64,000 nt of DNA from Cristatella mucedo (GCA_009760855.2 WPIO01000135.1:498001-562000); one strand, 5' to 3'. Numbered from the stretch's first letter, positions 23,851-36,010 are shown. Notes: generated by a model from the sequence alone, not told the origin. Translations and numbers: made by a program.

Positions 23851-24360
23851 ACTTTCGGCCACACTACGACTCATTTCCTGTATTTTGGCCCTTTGTGACG
23901 AATAGCACCACCCACTTTCCGCTTGAACCATATCGTTGTGTCGGAAAGCTTCCACATTGAGCTTAACCTACCGAAAGTCGTGCTGCGTCCACCTCGTTAG
24001 GCGAAATAGAATCTGCCCACGATTCTTCACGGTGCAGCGGTTTCCGCCCTTCATTGCGGATGCACGAGTTCTTAAAAGCAATGAATTGGGGAAAAATTAG
24101 AAAAGAGAGCAGAATGTGAGCCTATCTGTCGCAGATAATAACGAGAAAAAAGCAACGTGTGGAAACCACTTGGTGACACAGTACCGAAACTCACCAACAG
24201 GACTCTGCAACAGGAAGAGACTGAGTTAGACGTTATTTAGCTTCGCAACCCCAATCCCAGCGAAAGGCTCACGTATGGCGTGGTCAAAGACAGGAAAAAA
24301 CTGGAGGTAAGATTGTAGTGCTTGAAGATCCAGGTCAAATGGTATAGAATCCTTGCCCTT
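23851..24360. other. intergenic, nothing recognised
   Basis: No gene or shared repeat seen between the SINE and LINE-I copy B. Confidence 0.5.
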
Positions 24361-24897
24361 CATAACATTGCTAAAATTCGGGCTTGTTTAGATAAGGATA
24401 CCACGTCAAAGTTGGTCCATGCATTCGTGACATCTCGTCTCGACTTCTGCAATTCACTGCTTACTGGCCTACCAGCATGTGCGATCAGGCGATTGCAGCT
24501 GGTGCAAAACTCTGCAGCCAGGCTTGTTTGTCGTGAGCGTCGCAGTTGCCACATTACTCCACTTCTCGCCGACCTGCACTGGCTACCAGTCAAGCAACGG
24601 ATTGACTTTAAGGTTTTGTCGCTCACTTGTAGGTCCCTTCATTCTATGGCTCCAGCCTATCTCTCCGACATACTCCCCCATCAGGCCAAGCATCGTACCA
24701 CTCGCTTTTCGGGATCCAGCAGTCTAGAAATACCTCGTACAAACCTTAAATCCTTTGGCGACCGTGCATTTAGTTCGTATGCTCCCAAAGCCTGGAACTC
24801 CCTCCCATCCTGCGTTAGAACATCCCCTGACCTGACCACATTTAAAAGGAACTTAAAAACACACCTATTTAGGACAGCATTTAGTGGGTCCCTGTGA
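24361..24897 (+). pseudogene. LINE-I RT C-terminal part, frame intact
   Basis: About 178 codons of the reverse transcriptase thumb and C-terminal region, in frame to the family stop after TAFSGSL. Visible blocks: LVHAFVTSRLDFCNSL, QNSAARLVCRERRSCHITPL, LHWLPVKQRIDFKVL, GDRAFSSYAPKAWNSLP and FKRNLKTHLFRTAFS. The catalytic palm is absent because of 5' truncation, so the product cannot be an active enzyme. The few differences from copy A are mostly single residues. The start is the truncation point: upstream codons belong to the host sequence. Confidence 0.88.
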
Positions 24898-25110
24898 TTC
24901 GTCCTTCACGTGCTTATGCGTGCTGACACTGTGCATGCTGCCACTAACCACATTTGCATGCTGACCCTGTGCATGTCACCCCTAACCACGTTATTCATTT
25001 TGTTTGTTTTTCAAGCATGATTTTACTTACCATTCAATTGCATTTTCCTTGGCAGAAAATTTAAAGCGCCTAGAGAGAGATTAAGTTTTTTGAGGGCGCT
25101 TTATCAAGTA

Positions 25111-25141
<31 letters not shown>
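24361..25141 (+). mobile_element. LINE-I copy B, 5'-truncated, recent
   Basis: Plus-oriented copy that begins inside the thumb-coding part and ends with a clean (ATT)n tail at 25112-25141. Its untranslated end holds the perfect stem-loop AAAGCGCC (25063-25070) and GGCGCTTT (25095-25102). The remaining frame is uninterrupted to its natural stop, and it differs little from copy A. Confidence 0.92.
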
Positions 25142-28100
25142 GCCCTGCAGTACACCGGGCTCGCTAGCAGTACGGCTGGCTTCCCACAATGTCAGCGTAC
25201 ACCCAATACCGCACTGTGATGCAACGCTGAGATGTCCCGTGATTTTCACGGGCATATGCTACTCTACATATATGTATACGGAATTCGAGGGAGTACAACC
25301 ATTTTACATGTCCCCGGAAATTTCGGTCAGCTCAACTTACCCAGCCACCGCCCTTTTCCTGCAGAGAACAGCGGACCCACTTTGGTCATGTTCAAGAGTT
25401 CTGTAGCTAGCTTGGCTGCCGCTCCGACCCGATTTATTCAGTTGGAAATGAACGGCGTCACTGTCCGAGTAATCTTTTGCCGCTCACCAAAGCTCGCACA
25501 ACTGCAGCAGAAATTATAGTGGCTCTTTTTTCCGCGATTGCCTAATGAATACGGCGGAGATTCCCAATGCGCCAGCGTGCAGATATGTCGGCGATAGCTA
25601 AGTCTCCGCAGGCGTTACGGAGTGCTGCAGGTTGTTTATTAATCATTATACACCAGTAGGGTTCCTCGTAGGGAACCACATTTTCTGCTGAATCATCGCG
25701 AAAGCCAAGGAAATGAGCATGGAAAGGCTCTATTTTCAGACTTTCGGTCGTGCACAGCGTTTCGTAGGGCCTCCGTCCGAGGGACTGGCTCCGATAGCGG
25801 GCTACTGCGGTGCACAACGCTGTACACTGACTAGGTAGCGTTCTCTGGGGCTACGGGCCGGGCCGATTGTCCTTCGGTGGCCATTTGAGTGCTGCTCGCC
25901 ACCCCCACGCTCAGGCTGCTCTCCGATCGGCCGCCGCCCCACTCCTGCTGCCTGCCCGGACCGCACACGAGCTGTGCTAGCTCGGAATAGTTCCAGACTG
26001 GGCTTCGAGTATCGCTCGCTGGTGCTGAACGCCGCTCTAGCCTGCTGCCGGCAGGGACGCCCGAGTTCAGAAGCGGAATTCCAGCGCAAAGCCGCTCGCG
26101 GTAAGGGCTAATTGATGCTATTCGCGTATCGGTGGATTCGCCGAAGCGCGTCGGGCCGAGTGACTCGCACAGTGCGCTCTCCGGAATAGCAGAAATGGCG
26201 GACCTGCTGTATGCCTCGGTCCGGCCACCAGTCTGTAACTCCCTCGAGCCACGGTGTGCCGCCCCGCCTCGCTACCTCCAGCCTTACGAAGCTCAAAGCT
26301 AGCGCTGGAGACGGTCTCAGTTTAGCAGAAGCTGCCGTAATTTACTCTAGACCGAAAACAGCTCGCAGTCCGCAAAGGCTCTCGAAAGTAGCATCCGAGA
26401 TGTTGACTCTCGGTCCGCCTTTGCGGTTACGCGACTTCGACGCCTTCACTATTGTCCGGCCGCAATGTCGCAGCGATCTAGCGATCCAGAGTCGCTGCTT
26501 TTAAGGTTGTTTACAGTGTCTTTCGTAGCCTGTGCTGCACAGATCCGTCTCCCTGAAAATGATGCTCGCCACGCACTCTGGTGCTGTAAGTCGGACGCGT
26601 CAATGCAGCAGGTCTATCTGGCACTTCAATCGATTTGCCGCCTCACCATTAAGCAATTAACCCACGACCTCCCCCTTCCCGGGATTGTAGAGCGAGAGCC
26701 AATGCTACTCTCTCGATAAGACGCTAAGCTTGGTATGAAAATCCGGCCGGAGACTACCTCTGCACGATTTCCACGTACAGCTACACGTACAGGAGGACAT
26801 GTGTTGTATAAATAACGCATAATTAGCGTGTCGCTCTAGATTCAGACTGGCATACTTGTTGACTGGTGCCGCTCCGTCATCGTATCAGCGCTCCACTGTG
26901 ACGACCGTGAGTTCCGGCGAATATGACGAATTTAAGTTCAATTTAAGGATTGAAGTAAGAGGAAGCACTATGCCATCAGCGACGTGCCGCTACACAAGAT
27001 GGATTCCCATAGCAGCATGCATTCCAAGCCGACGAAGTCGAATAACAGTAGACTCGTTTCGTCTTACAGAACGTTCGTGGCCAATATGACCAAGACTGCC
27101 AAGAAAATCTACCTCTCCGGCACGCCGTCGGGCCGAATCAAGTTCTTTATCGCTTAACAGAGTTTACTTGGGTAATTTCCTTATGAAGCAGAACACACCT
27201 TGCCATCAATGCTCACCAAACCGCCGCACTTACAAGCGACGTGACGCAGTCACACTCTCATAGTCAGCGCCAAAAAATCTGGAATAGTCAAATGCCTTAA
27301 ACGCCACGCTCGAGCCAAAGTGTTTAAGGACGTTCCCTGTCTGGGATTACGGCGAGGAGGTACGCCTCATCACCGATGCAACGCGCGGCGGCTGATCATG
27401 ATCGCGACTTGAACTGGACAGGCGCCGGCAGCAGCCGTCAAGCTGCCGACTGGCCACCGCCGCTGCCGTAAACGTCCGAGTTCGTCATCGATTCTTATCA
27501 AAGGGCAAGGCCGAGCCCGAAGACCGAGAGCGGTATCTAGCGATCGAGACGAGCGCCTGGCCCGGCAGGGTAGCGGCGAGCTATCGCGTCGCGGCGCGGC
27601 TAGACAGAGAGCCAACTGTGATTCACTAGCTAGCTAACAGTGCGCCAGTGCGTCGGTAGACGTACCGGTATAACGAAAAAGGGAAAAAAAGTGCACGCGC
27701 CTCAGTCGGCTCGAGCCGCGCGCGACCGCGTCGACGAGTCGGACCCGAGCAGCTGCGGGCGCCTCTCGGGCGTGCTGCCCCCGATTTTATGAGTGGCACC
27801 CCTTCGCAGTGGCAGCTCGCCGGTGCTGACCGCCGCCGCCGCCGCCGACTTCCGCCTATTCCAAGTAACGAGTTCTCGCCCCACCCGGCTGCATTGAACT
27901 ATTGTTTCTCTTAGGAAAGTTTTTTTCTTTTTTTATCTGTGAGAGGCAGCCGCGGCCGTAGCCAAGACGCTGCGTTGCATTTCGTTCGCCATCGCGTTAG
28001 TCTAGCGCTTAGTGTCGTGGAATAAGTAAAAGTGCGTAGGTCAACCGCTCGAGCGTAGCCGGAGGCGGAGTCTTTCGCCTGTCAACTGACGCCACCGCTT

Positions 28101-28504
28101 TGTAGTGCGACGGCCCGTCGTGCGACCAGCATTTCGCTCGGAATATGCTGCCCGCGGAAGAGTGCTCAATGAATCACGTGGCTCGTAATGTGGCAGGGTC
28201 AGCCGGCACAGCGTGCGCCATTGGGAGGTGAATAAGGCCGCAGGAATTGCACTTTTTTTCTTCTTCGAAGCTCACTTCTTCAGCGCCGTTAAGCAAAGCT
28301 TAGACTAGGTATAATCTAGACAAAGAGCTGTGCTGTTCCTTAAATCTATGTTCAGGTGCTTCTGGAAAAAACAAACGATAAGCCCCCCATAGAGTAATTG
28401 AGCTACCCAATTTACTATAAGAAGGCAGACGGAGGATGTGTGCTGGCGTGTGCGTAACATGCGAGCGCGTGTGAAATATCGCGACGCAGCAGCACACACG
28501 AAAA
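25142..28504. other. CpG-rich from 25.8 kb, no recognised gene
   Basis: The first ~650 bp hold an unassigned plus-strand frame (25232-25519). From 25.8 to 28.2 kb the DNA is GC- and CpG-rich, with overlapping frames of 60-97 codons on both strands and no domain. It may be regulatory, or may contain small exons that cannot be picked out by eye. Confidence 0.4.
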
Positions 28505-28625
28505 TAGGGCCCATGGTTTAATGCATCTGACCACCGAGATCGTGGGCTTGAGACCCTGCTGCACACGTGAAGCGCCTGTATAGGCATACAGTTCTCTCAG
28601 GGCACTGTACACATGAATCTTATAT
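28505..28625 (+). mobile_element. tRNA-derived SINE, copy S5, partial head
   Basis: Plus strand: a damaged A-box region (GGCCCATGGTTTAATGC), GATCGTGGGCTTGAGACCCT at the B-box, then GTGAAGCGCCTGTATAGGCA and TTCTCTCAGGGCACTGTACA. The middle of the head is shortened. Confidence 0.65.
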
Positions 28626-28639
28626 CTTCTATATTGCGA

Positions 28640-29400
28640 TGTAATGTAAAGCATCTCCATCTGTAACTCCACCTAGCCACAAGGACTAAGCAGGTGTTAA
28701 GCAGGTGAGAGTTTTCTTTAGTGCTCTCAAAGCCGAAGCCGCTTTGCGGTAGATATGCGGTGATATGCCTGGAGACTTCTCACGCAGCGTGTAGAAAGTG
28801 AGAGAAGCATAGCCCAGTCACCAGGGCGGTAGAGTAAGTGAGTAGCGTAGAAGCACTAACTCAGAATGGCTGAAAAGGATGTGCCTTAAGTCAGTAGCAG
28901 GAGTGAAGAAGCAGTCGCTGTGCGAGAATTGAAGGAGTGACCTCTGCAGTGCAGGACCTGCGGCGCAAAAGCCTTTTGTCATCAAAGGTCCGTAATTGTA
29001 GGAATAGAGTAGCTAATTTGTTGTCCACACACGCCCTGAGAGCAAGGGGAGGCAGAAACTAATGAAGCAGTTCAGCTAGCATTGAGCCGAGTAATGACGA
29101 GACTGTGGGGTTACAATGAAAGTTGGTGCTCTGCATCCGTTGATCGCGCTGGAGCCAGTGCAGCTCTTCCAGTAAAGGAGCCTCGAGGCTGATCTTGGGG
29201 ATTAGCTGATTTACCTTGCAGACATAGTGGTCGACAGCAGCAGAGGCTTAATTCTGTGCTTTTTGATAGCCCAGCCAAAATTGAGCTGCATTAGTTCAGC
29301 TTCGACAGAACCAAGGAGCTAGCAAGATTTGAGGCAAGCCACCGTGCTAGTTAGTCTTTTACCTTATAAACGAATAGAACGCGATACCTTGCTCTGGTAG
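28640..29400 (-). mobile_element. LINE-II fragment, RT thumb and 3' end
   Basis: Minus-oriented. The 3' end at the left shows GATGTAATGTAAAGCATCTC and TGTAACTCC. Inverted matches then follow to the C-terminal frame (TTGTTGTCCACACACGCC region) and further up to RT thumb sequence near 29350. All frames are broken. Order and blocks agree with the copy at 40893-41390. Confidence 0.7.
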
Positions 29401-30230
29401 CGGGTTTCTTAAAAAGTCAACTTTAAGCAGAATTGACATTGGTCTAGCCTCTGCCTGGATGCGAGGGGGCAAAGGGCAAACCGCACCTGCCGCCGCATTC
29501 ATTCTTGATTGCAGCGCACTGTAACCTCAAGGCGACCGGCGCGGACCAGACCGATTCCCTGCCTATCGTGGTGGATGCGAAGAAGCTAAGGCGGCTGGCG
29601 GGCTGTCGACGCGTCGCTGCAACAACAGCCTGTACAGCCGACGACGGCCTTGACCCGCGAGCGAGCGGCCGCTTCGAATTTTCTGCCGCGCCGCCCCTTG
29701 TTACGCTTTTGTTTTTTCTCTCCCACTGAGTCTTAAGCTGGCCGCTGGCCAGCTCGCGTCCATCGTAGTCGCACGACTATGGGGCTTGGGGGCGAAGAGG
29801 CCGAGCGAGCTCCTAGATAGATCTTGTGCGGCGTACGTCGCCCAGGGATTATGTGCAGCCCGTGCCTCCTCCGACTCCCAATCGCACCTCGCCGATTGCT
29901 CGCCATCAGCGGCCCCTTCCCACGGCCGCTCTTGCAGGGTGGTGGGGGGAGCAGCGGATGAGAGCTGAGAGCGTCCTAACCGCGGTGGCTCGAAACGAGC
30001 TACGGCGTCGTCAAGGTGAACTCGTACCTCATAAGCCGCGAACGAGACGGAGTCGAATGAGAATGTTAGGCGCTACCAGGGGCCGGTGGACGACCCGCAT
30101 TTTTTCCGCCGGCCCTCGGTAGCGCGGCAACTGTGAGCCCGGGGCGGCGGCGATTTTTATGGTTTCCTCGCTGCTGAACTGCTTCATTATGTACCGCTTC
30201 CATGGTGCTAATTTTTTCCTGGCGCGTATC
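29401..30230. other. CpG-rich, no recognised gene
   Basis: GC-rich DNA with short frames; nothing recognisable. Confidence 0.45.
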
Positions 30231-30268
30231 TAGAGAGCGAGAGAGAGGGAGAGATGGAGAGAGAGTGA

Positions 30269-30305
<37 letters not shown>

Positions 30306-30642
30306 GAAGAGAGAGAGGGGGAGAGGGAGAGAGAAAGAGGGAGGGTGATAGAGACGCAGGGAGAGAGAGAGACAGAGACAGAGACAGAGAAAGACAGAGA
30401 CCGACCGACAGACAGAGACAGACAAAAAGATAGACAGGCACACACTGACAAAGACAGACAGACTTGCAGAGAGACAGAGAGACAGAGACAGAGGAAGACA
30501 GAGAGACAGAGACAGAGATAGAGACAGAGAGACAGAGACAGAAATAGAGACAGAGACAGAGACAGTGATGACAGAGACAGAGACAGTGATGACAGAGACA
30601 GAGACAGAGATGACAGAGACAGAGACAGAGATGACCGAGACA

Positions 30643-30685
<43 letters not shown>

Positions 30686-30745
30686 AGGAGGGACAGAGAG
30701 ACACACAGAGATATGAAGGAAGAAAGAGAGGGAGACGGAGACAGA
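30231..30745. repeat. 515-bp polypurine GA/GACA tract
   Basis: Nearly continuous purines on the plus strand: GA runs at both ends and GAGACA units in the middle. The long Ser/Leu-rich minus-strand frames over it are artefacts of composition. Confidence 0.93.
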
Positions 30746-30985
30746 GCCAGCAAAGCAGCACTCTGGAGCTTTGGGCATTTCGGGGCTGAGCTTACGCCGT
30801 TATCTGGCTGCCATTTGGGCGAAGGTGAAGGGACGGACGTCTGGCGGAGCCGGTCGAAGACAGACTGCCGGCAGTCAGGCTAGCATAGCCAAGGTACCGT
30901 TTGGTCGGCGGGTTCGCGTTCGGGTGATTCTCGCAGCGCTCGCCGTCTGGCCGATCGCCGGCCGCCGCGGACTGGCCTGACGCGA

Positions 30986-31045
30986 ACGTGTAATGTAACG
31001 TATCTCCGTCTGTAACTCCAAAAAGCCATAAAGACTATGTGGGTA
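30986..31045 (-). mobile_element. LINE-II terminal 60 bp
   Basis: GTGTAATGTAACGTATCTCC, then GTCTGTAACTCC and AAGACTATGTGGGT match, inverted, the end of LINE-II. A very short 5'-truncated insertion or relic. Confidence 0.75.
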
Positions 31046-31740
31046 GCGGCAAATGGCCAACCAGTGCGCTGGCCGCGCCGCGATGGCACTGACTGGGAGG
31101 CTTGTCTTTCTTTGTCTCTGCAGTCTGTCTGGAAACGTCGGTTGACCGAGGCAGCAGTCTAACGATAGCGTTCGAGCGAGTCCTGCATTTCATCAGGCTC
31201 GCTCTGTGCTCCAACGCCGCTGCCGAGCGGTCACTGCTGCGAGGCCAGTGCTGGGCGGCCAGTGCGTTGTCACGGCTGTGAAAATTTCTGCCAGCCGATA
31301 GCCGACGTCACGCCCCCATAGCGGCAGCATTGATATCGCTAATTAACCGTTGCGTCATCTTGACAAACTAATTGCAGTGCCCGCTAATTCAGCCGTTCGG
31401 AGACGGGGGGGGGGCGACCGGCGGCCTTCGCGGAATCCGAGCGGGCGTCGACGTTATCGAACGTTGCGCGTCGACCCAATTGGCCGCTCAGAAAGGATTA
31501 AAATGCCAAAGCAGTTGCAATTTGCGACGCCTAGAAAAGGCCAACCGATCGGGGGGGGGCACGGCGACGCCTCGAAACCGTCACCGCTGGCTTCGGCGAT
31601 GTCCGCGCCAGCCATTCGATACTGGCCGCTTTGGCCAAAAGACAGACAAATTTACATTCCGGGCGCAACGGCTTTTTTCTTGAGCGTCGCTATGCAACGC
31701 GCCCGTCGAATGGCGAGCGACGCCTGAGGAGTCTCCCACA
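31046..31740. other. CpG-rich, no recognised gene
   Basis: GC-rich with two G runs (near 31406 and 31551). No motif-bearing frame. Confidence 0.45.
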
Positions 31741-31812
31741 TAGAAGCCGGCTGCTGCTTGTTGTTGCTGCTGCTGCTTGCTGCTGCTTGTTGCTGCTGCT
31801 GCTGCTGCCGGC
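31741..31812. repeat. (TGC)n tract
   Basis: GCTGCT and TGTTGC triplets for about 70 bp; reads as polyglutamine, polyalanine or polyleucine in different frames. Confidence 0.9.
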
Positions 31813-32109
31813 TTTCCATGTAAGAGTGAGGCGATGCCATGCTCGTTGTGTATATAAGTATACATTTACAACGCATACGCAATACAACGATGCTGATCCC
31901 AATCGTTGATAACAAGCGAAGGACTGCATGAAGCTCCGCGAGTCTTCGCGGTTATTTAAAGAGTTTCGGCGCCGGCGAGCTACGACGACGCTGGAAAGCA
32001 TGTCCTGCACAGGTTCGCGAACGTCCGCTTCGCGCGCACGGCGCGCAAGCAGGGTGGACCGTCGCCGAAGGGACGGATCTCCGAACGCAGGCTGAGCCGA
32101 GCGCCGCAC

Positions 32110-32367
32110 CGAGAGCGCTGCTCTGGGCGTAAAATCGAGAGCACTGCTCTGAGCGCCGCACCGAGAGCGCTGCTCTGGACGCCAAACCGAGAGCGCTGCT
32201 CTGGGCGCCAAACCGAGAGCGCTGCTCTGAGCGCCGAACTGAGAGCACTGCTCTGGGTGCCGAACCTAGAGCACTGCTCTGAACGCTGCACCGAGAGCGC
32301 TACTCTTAGCTCGACACCGAGAGCGCTGTTCTGGGAGCCTCACTGAGAGCGCTGCTCTGAGCGTCGG
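32110..32367. repeat. 26-bp tandem array, 10 units in perfect register
   Basis: Ten units start at exactly 32110, 32136, 32162 and so on to 32344, with substitutions but no insertion or deletion. Each holds GAGAGCGCTGCTCT, in which AGAGC and GCTCT pair around a GCT loop. Because 26 is not divisible by 3, each frame cycles through all three phases, and all three minus-strand frames happen to be open. Confidence 0.95.
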
Positions 32368-33008
32368 CCTTGGCATCCGTGGCTCCCGCCTTTGTCAGCT
32401 AAGATCACCGAAGGTAGTGTCGTCAGGGGGCGTGGAGGCTGTTTGCGGTGGGTGCCGTTCACTTAGCGGCGGCGCGGCACGGAGCCTGGAGTGCTGGTGC
32501 TCCTCAAGGCTCGCTGGAGGAACGTCGAGATGTATCTTACGCCGAGCGATTCCACTTTATGCCTACGAAACGGCTCACTTCCAATCACTCAGCGACTCGT
32601 CTGCTTCTCCTTTTTCGTCATATTCATCGTCGGCGTCTGACAGGCTTCGGCGAGGTCTGCCTGCGAATTTCGTCGATAGATCTTCGTCGCCGTTTTGAAG
32701 AGCCTGAAAATTATCGCGCTCGTGCTGTACTCGACGTGACAGGTCCTTTTCCCTGACTTTCCCGACGGTCTAATTCTGCAGCATGAAAACAAGGCGCTGC
32801 CGCGGACGGCTAAGAGCGCAGCAATAAACTTCTGAGTACTTTCAGAGCGATGGCAGCCGGAATGAAGTGAGAGAAAAAATACCGATTCATATCAGAAGCT
32901 AAACTATAGAAAAGGATGGCGGCTCGGGCTATCACCCACTTGTTTTACGGGGTAGTTTTTCGTATCCACTCGCCAGGTGCCCCTCTCAGCCAGGTAAAAT
33001 TACGCATT
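32368..33008. other. no recognised gene
   Basis: Mixed composition between two repeats. Frames of about 100 codons overlap each other; no motif. Confidence 0.45.
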
Positions 33009-33020
33009 TGAGAGAGAGAC

Positions 33021-33118
<98 letters not shown>

Positions 33119-33720
33119 GTAGACAGAGACATAGACAGAGACAGAGAGAGGCAGAGACAGAGAGACGGAGACAGAGTGAAAGAGAGAGAGACAGAGACAT
33201 AGAGCAACAGAGACACAGAGAGACGGAGACAGAATGAGAGACAGACAGACAGACAAAGACAGGGAGAGACAGAGACAGAGACAGTGAGAGAGAGACTGAC
33301 AGAGACAGAGAGAGACAGAGACAGAGACAGCCAGCCAGCCAAACAGACAGACAGACAGATAGAGATAGATAGAGATACGTAAGATATAGGATTGAGAGTG
33401 AGTGCAATAGCGAGATAATAGAGCGTGTGGGACTAAGAAGCGTGAAAAAGAAAGGGTAGGAACGAGAGAGTGAAAATAGAGAGAGGACAGAGACAAATGA
33501 GAGAGCAAAAAAGAGACGAAACTGAAGGGGATAAGAGAGAATAAAGAGAGGAAGAGGCAAATAAGAGATAAAAATATAAATGAGAGGAGAGAGAGAAAGG
33601 AGAGAGAGAGAGAGAAAGGGGGGAAGAGTAGACTGAAATTTAGAAAGGGGGAAAGAGAAAGGGGAAGAAGAAGAAGAGACAGAGACAGGGGCAGAGTGAA
33701 GGAGTGAATTGCAGGATGGC
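33009..33720. repeat. ~710-bp polypurine GA/GACA tract
   Basis: Starts with ~75 bp of GA, then GACA units (33085-33118), then GAGACA and degenerate GA-rich sequence. It lies about 300 bp downstream of the last recognised Barx codon. Confidence 0.92.
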
Positions 33721-34039
33721 AGAATTAGAGTCAGTTTAGATGAAGAGAAACTTGGACAAAGAGAGACAAAAAGAGAGGACAGGGCCCGCTAGCTTTTGAG
33801 CAAGAGTAGGTTTACCAAACGACGCCTTAGGTATGTTCTCGCTCGGGGCAGCTCCTGATGTAGACTCCGGTGAGTATGAGCATGCCAGAGCCGCAAGCGA
33901 GAGACAGCTGCTAAACGGCGCAGTGAAGTTCGCTCGCGGTTCGCTCTGCCGCCACGGCCCATTCGTGTCGCAAGGAGGGAGCTGGACAGGGCAGGTGAGA
34001 GGTGTGAAAGCGGGTGGTGAGAAATGACGAAGCGCGAAC

Positions 34040-34389
34040 CTCTTTTTTCCATTTCATCCTGCGGTTCTGGTACCAAGTTTTCACTTGCAGCTGGTTGAGG
34101 CCAAGCGCGCCAGCCAAGTCCACTCTGTCGGGCGTTGAGAGGTACTTTTGCACCTCGAACTTCTTCTCGAGGCCGAGCAGCTGCGATTCGGTGAACACGG
34201 TGCGGCTGCGCCGGCACTTTCGGTGCTTGGCCGACTCTTGGTCGATGATCAGCGGCGAGGCCAGGCGCTGCGGTCGATCGTAAGGCAGGAACGCCGCGTG
34301 CGGCAGAGGCTGCGGCGGCGGTGGCGGCGGCGGATGAGCAAACCTCGCTGACAGCATGGTGGTGAAGTTGGTCGCAGCTTGACTGCAGA
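34040..34389 (-). CDS. Barx: Barx-like homeobox gene, exon 2 (homeodomain)
   Basis: Encodes the DNA-binding part of a homeodomain transcription factor acting in the nucleus. A proline-rich lead ([20 protein letters not shown]) is followed by a complete homeodomain at about 34216-34040. Helix 1 reads [19 protein letters not shown], then [13 protein letters not shown], then helix 3 [16 protein letters not shown] with Trp48, Tyr49, Gln50, Asn51 and Arg53 in place. Tyr49 and the GLEKKF/YLSTPDR/MKWKK combination fit BARX better than BarH-like (RTKWKR) or Bsx (WFQNRRMKHKK). Upstream the frame meets a pyrimidine-rich acceptor ending TTTGTAG at 34390. Its phase matches the exon 1 donor and restores one codon. 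At the 3' side the best donor is GAG|GTTCGC at 34039, right after the homeodomain, a weak site. Without splicing the frame ends at 33911. The C-terminal exon was not found. Confidence 0.8.
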
Positions 34390-34705
34390 CTACAAAGGCA
34401 CAACGATCCTAAGAATTTGAGAGGCCTTGTTTGAATCTGAACGCGAAGTCAGCTCGGGGTTTTCTTTCTTATTGGCTGGATGCCGCTTTGCCGCTGCGGC
34501 GTCTACTCGGCTCGCTTGCAGCAGACGAATGGGGCGGCGACGCGCGGAGTAGGGGGTTTGGAAAGGGGGCGGACCGCGAAAGCGCTGCCTTTGAGAACCC
34601 TTTGCGTCGCCGCGCACCGGCGCCGCTCGCTGTGTGACGGTTTGCCGAACGCGCCACTACGATGCGCTCGGAACAGCGCCCGGGCCGGTTTGGCCTGCAT
34701 CTACT

Positions 34706-34848
<143 letters not shown>

Positions 34849-35970
34849 GGCACGACGATCGCCGCACGAATGTCGCTCGCAGTGGGGGCTGAGACAATGG
34901 ACTCGCAGCGGGTTGCCGGTGGCAGAGCGTCCCGTCTTCTCGCGCCCGCGGCGAAGCTTCGGTCCGCTTCGTCGTTTCACTGCCGGACACCGCTGCGCAT
35001 ACGCGAATGCGCGTCGGCGCCTCGAGAGCGAAAACTCGCTCGGCTGACTGGCGACTGCCATTCGACCGAGAGTTGAAGGCACCGAGTTGACGACTCGTTT
35101 CGGAAGACCAAAGAGACTGATTGGCGGAGCGAGCGACGGCGAGAGCGAAGCGAAAGTTCAGAGGCGCCGCTCTCTCAGCGGTCGCCGGAGAGATCGTTCA
35201 TTCGCCGAGAATCGCTTGTGGCGCTCGCACTCTACTACGCCTCCACCTGAACGATGAGCGGCGGCGGCGGCGGCGCACCGACGGACAAACGTTTCCAGGA
35301 TACGCGAGGAACGAAGCGGTCGAATCGCCGAGCGCCGAGTGGGCGAGCTCAAAGCATCTCGCAGCGTCATCGTCACGTCACTTCGCGGAAAAGGGGCCAA
35401 CGTAGAGAGTCACTAATCGGAGGGTAGCCTTTTTATCTGTCGGCCACGGCGCCAAGGCTTACAGCGCCGCTCGCGCCAGCGTCGAGACTGCTGTCGCGCT
35501 AGGTTGACGAACGAGCGCGCTCATTCCGCAACGGCCTTACCGAAAGAATGATGACAACAGGAAGTGCGCACTTCGTCGGCGAAAGCGTTCACGAAGGAGC
35601 CAGGCTGGGCGGAGTGGGGGCGCGGCGGCGACTCGCTAAGCTCGGCTCGCTGAGCTCGCAGAGCTGGCGCGGCCACCGGTTTAAATTCGCGATCGGTAAA
35701 GCCAGTAGCCCGCCGGACATCGACGGGCGCTGCAGCTTGAACGCTGCGGATCAGACGACGGAGCTCTCTCTCTCTCGCGCGCCCGCTCGCGCCGCCGCCC
35801 GCCCACTCGGCTCGCTCATGTCGCCGCACTCGTCGACGCGCTGACAGACTAGCACGGCGGCGATCCGATTGCGGTGCGACCGCGGATGCGAAGCGGCCGT
35901 CCTTCGATCTGCTGCCGCGGCCGCAGCCGCAGCAGCTCTTCGAGCGCCCTCTCGCAGGGCAGCGGGCTGC

Positions 35971-36010
35971 GGGCGCGAGCCTGTAGCAGCGTGCGCTGCT
36001 ACAGGCGCCC
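35971..36010. other. perfect 12-bp hairpin next to the intron 1 donor
   Basis: CCTGTAGCAGCG (35980-35991) and CGCTGCTACAGG (35994-36005) are exact reverse complements, extended by GGGCG and CGCCC outside. In the pre-mRNA the stem begins about 42 nt after the 5' splice site. Confidence 0.85.

Noticed and set aside
30066-30778. Three overlapping minus-strand frames of 180-231 codons, Ser/Leu-rich
   Set aside because: They exist only because GA/GACA repeats contain no stops in these frames; no non-repeat motif.
31690-32291. Minus-strand frames through the 26-bp array as a repeat protein
   Set aside because: All three frames are open because the unit length is not a multiple of 3; no reason to prefer one.
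32945-33560. Minus-strand frames of up to 187 codons, Ser/Leu/Val-rich
   Set aside because: Same cause: translation of a polypurine tract.
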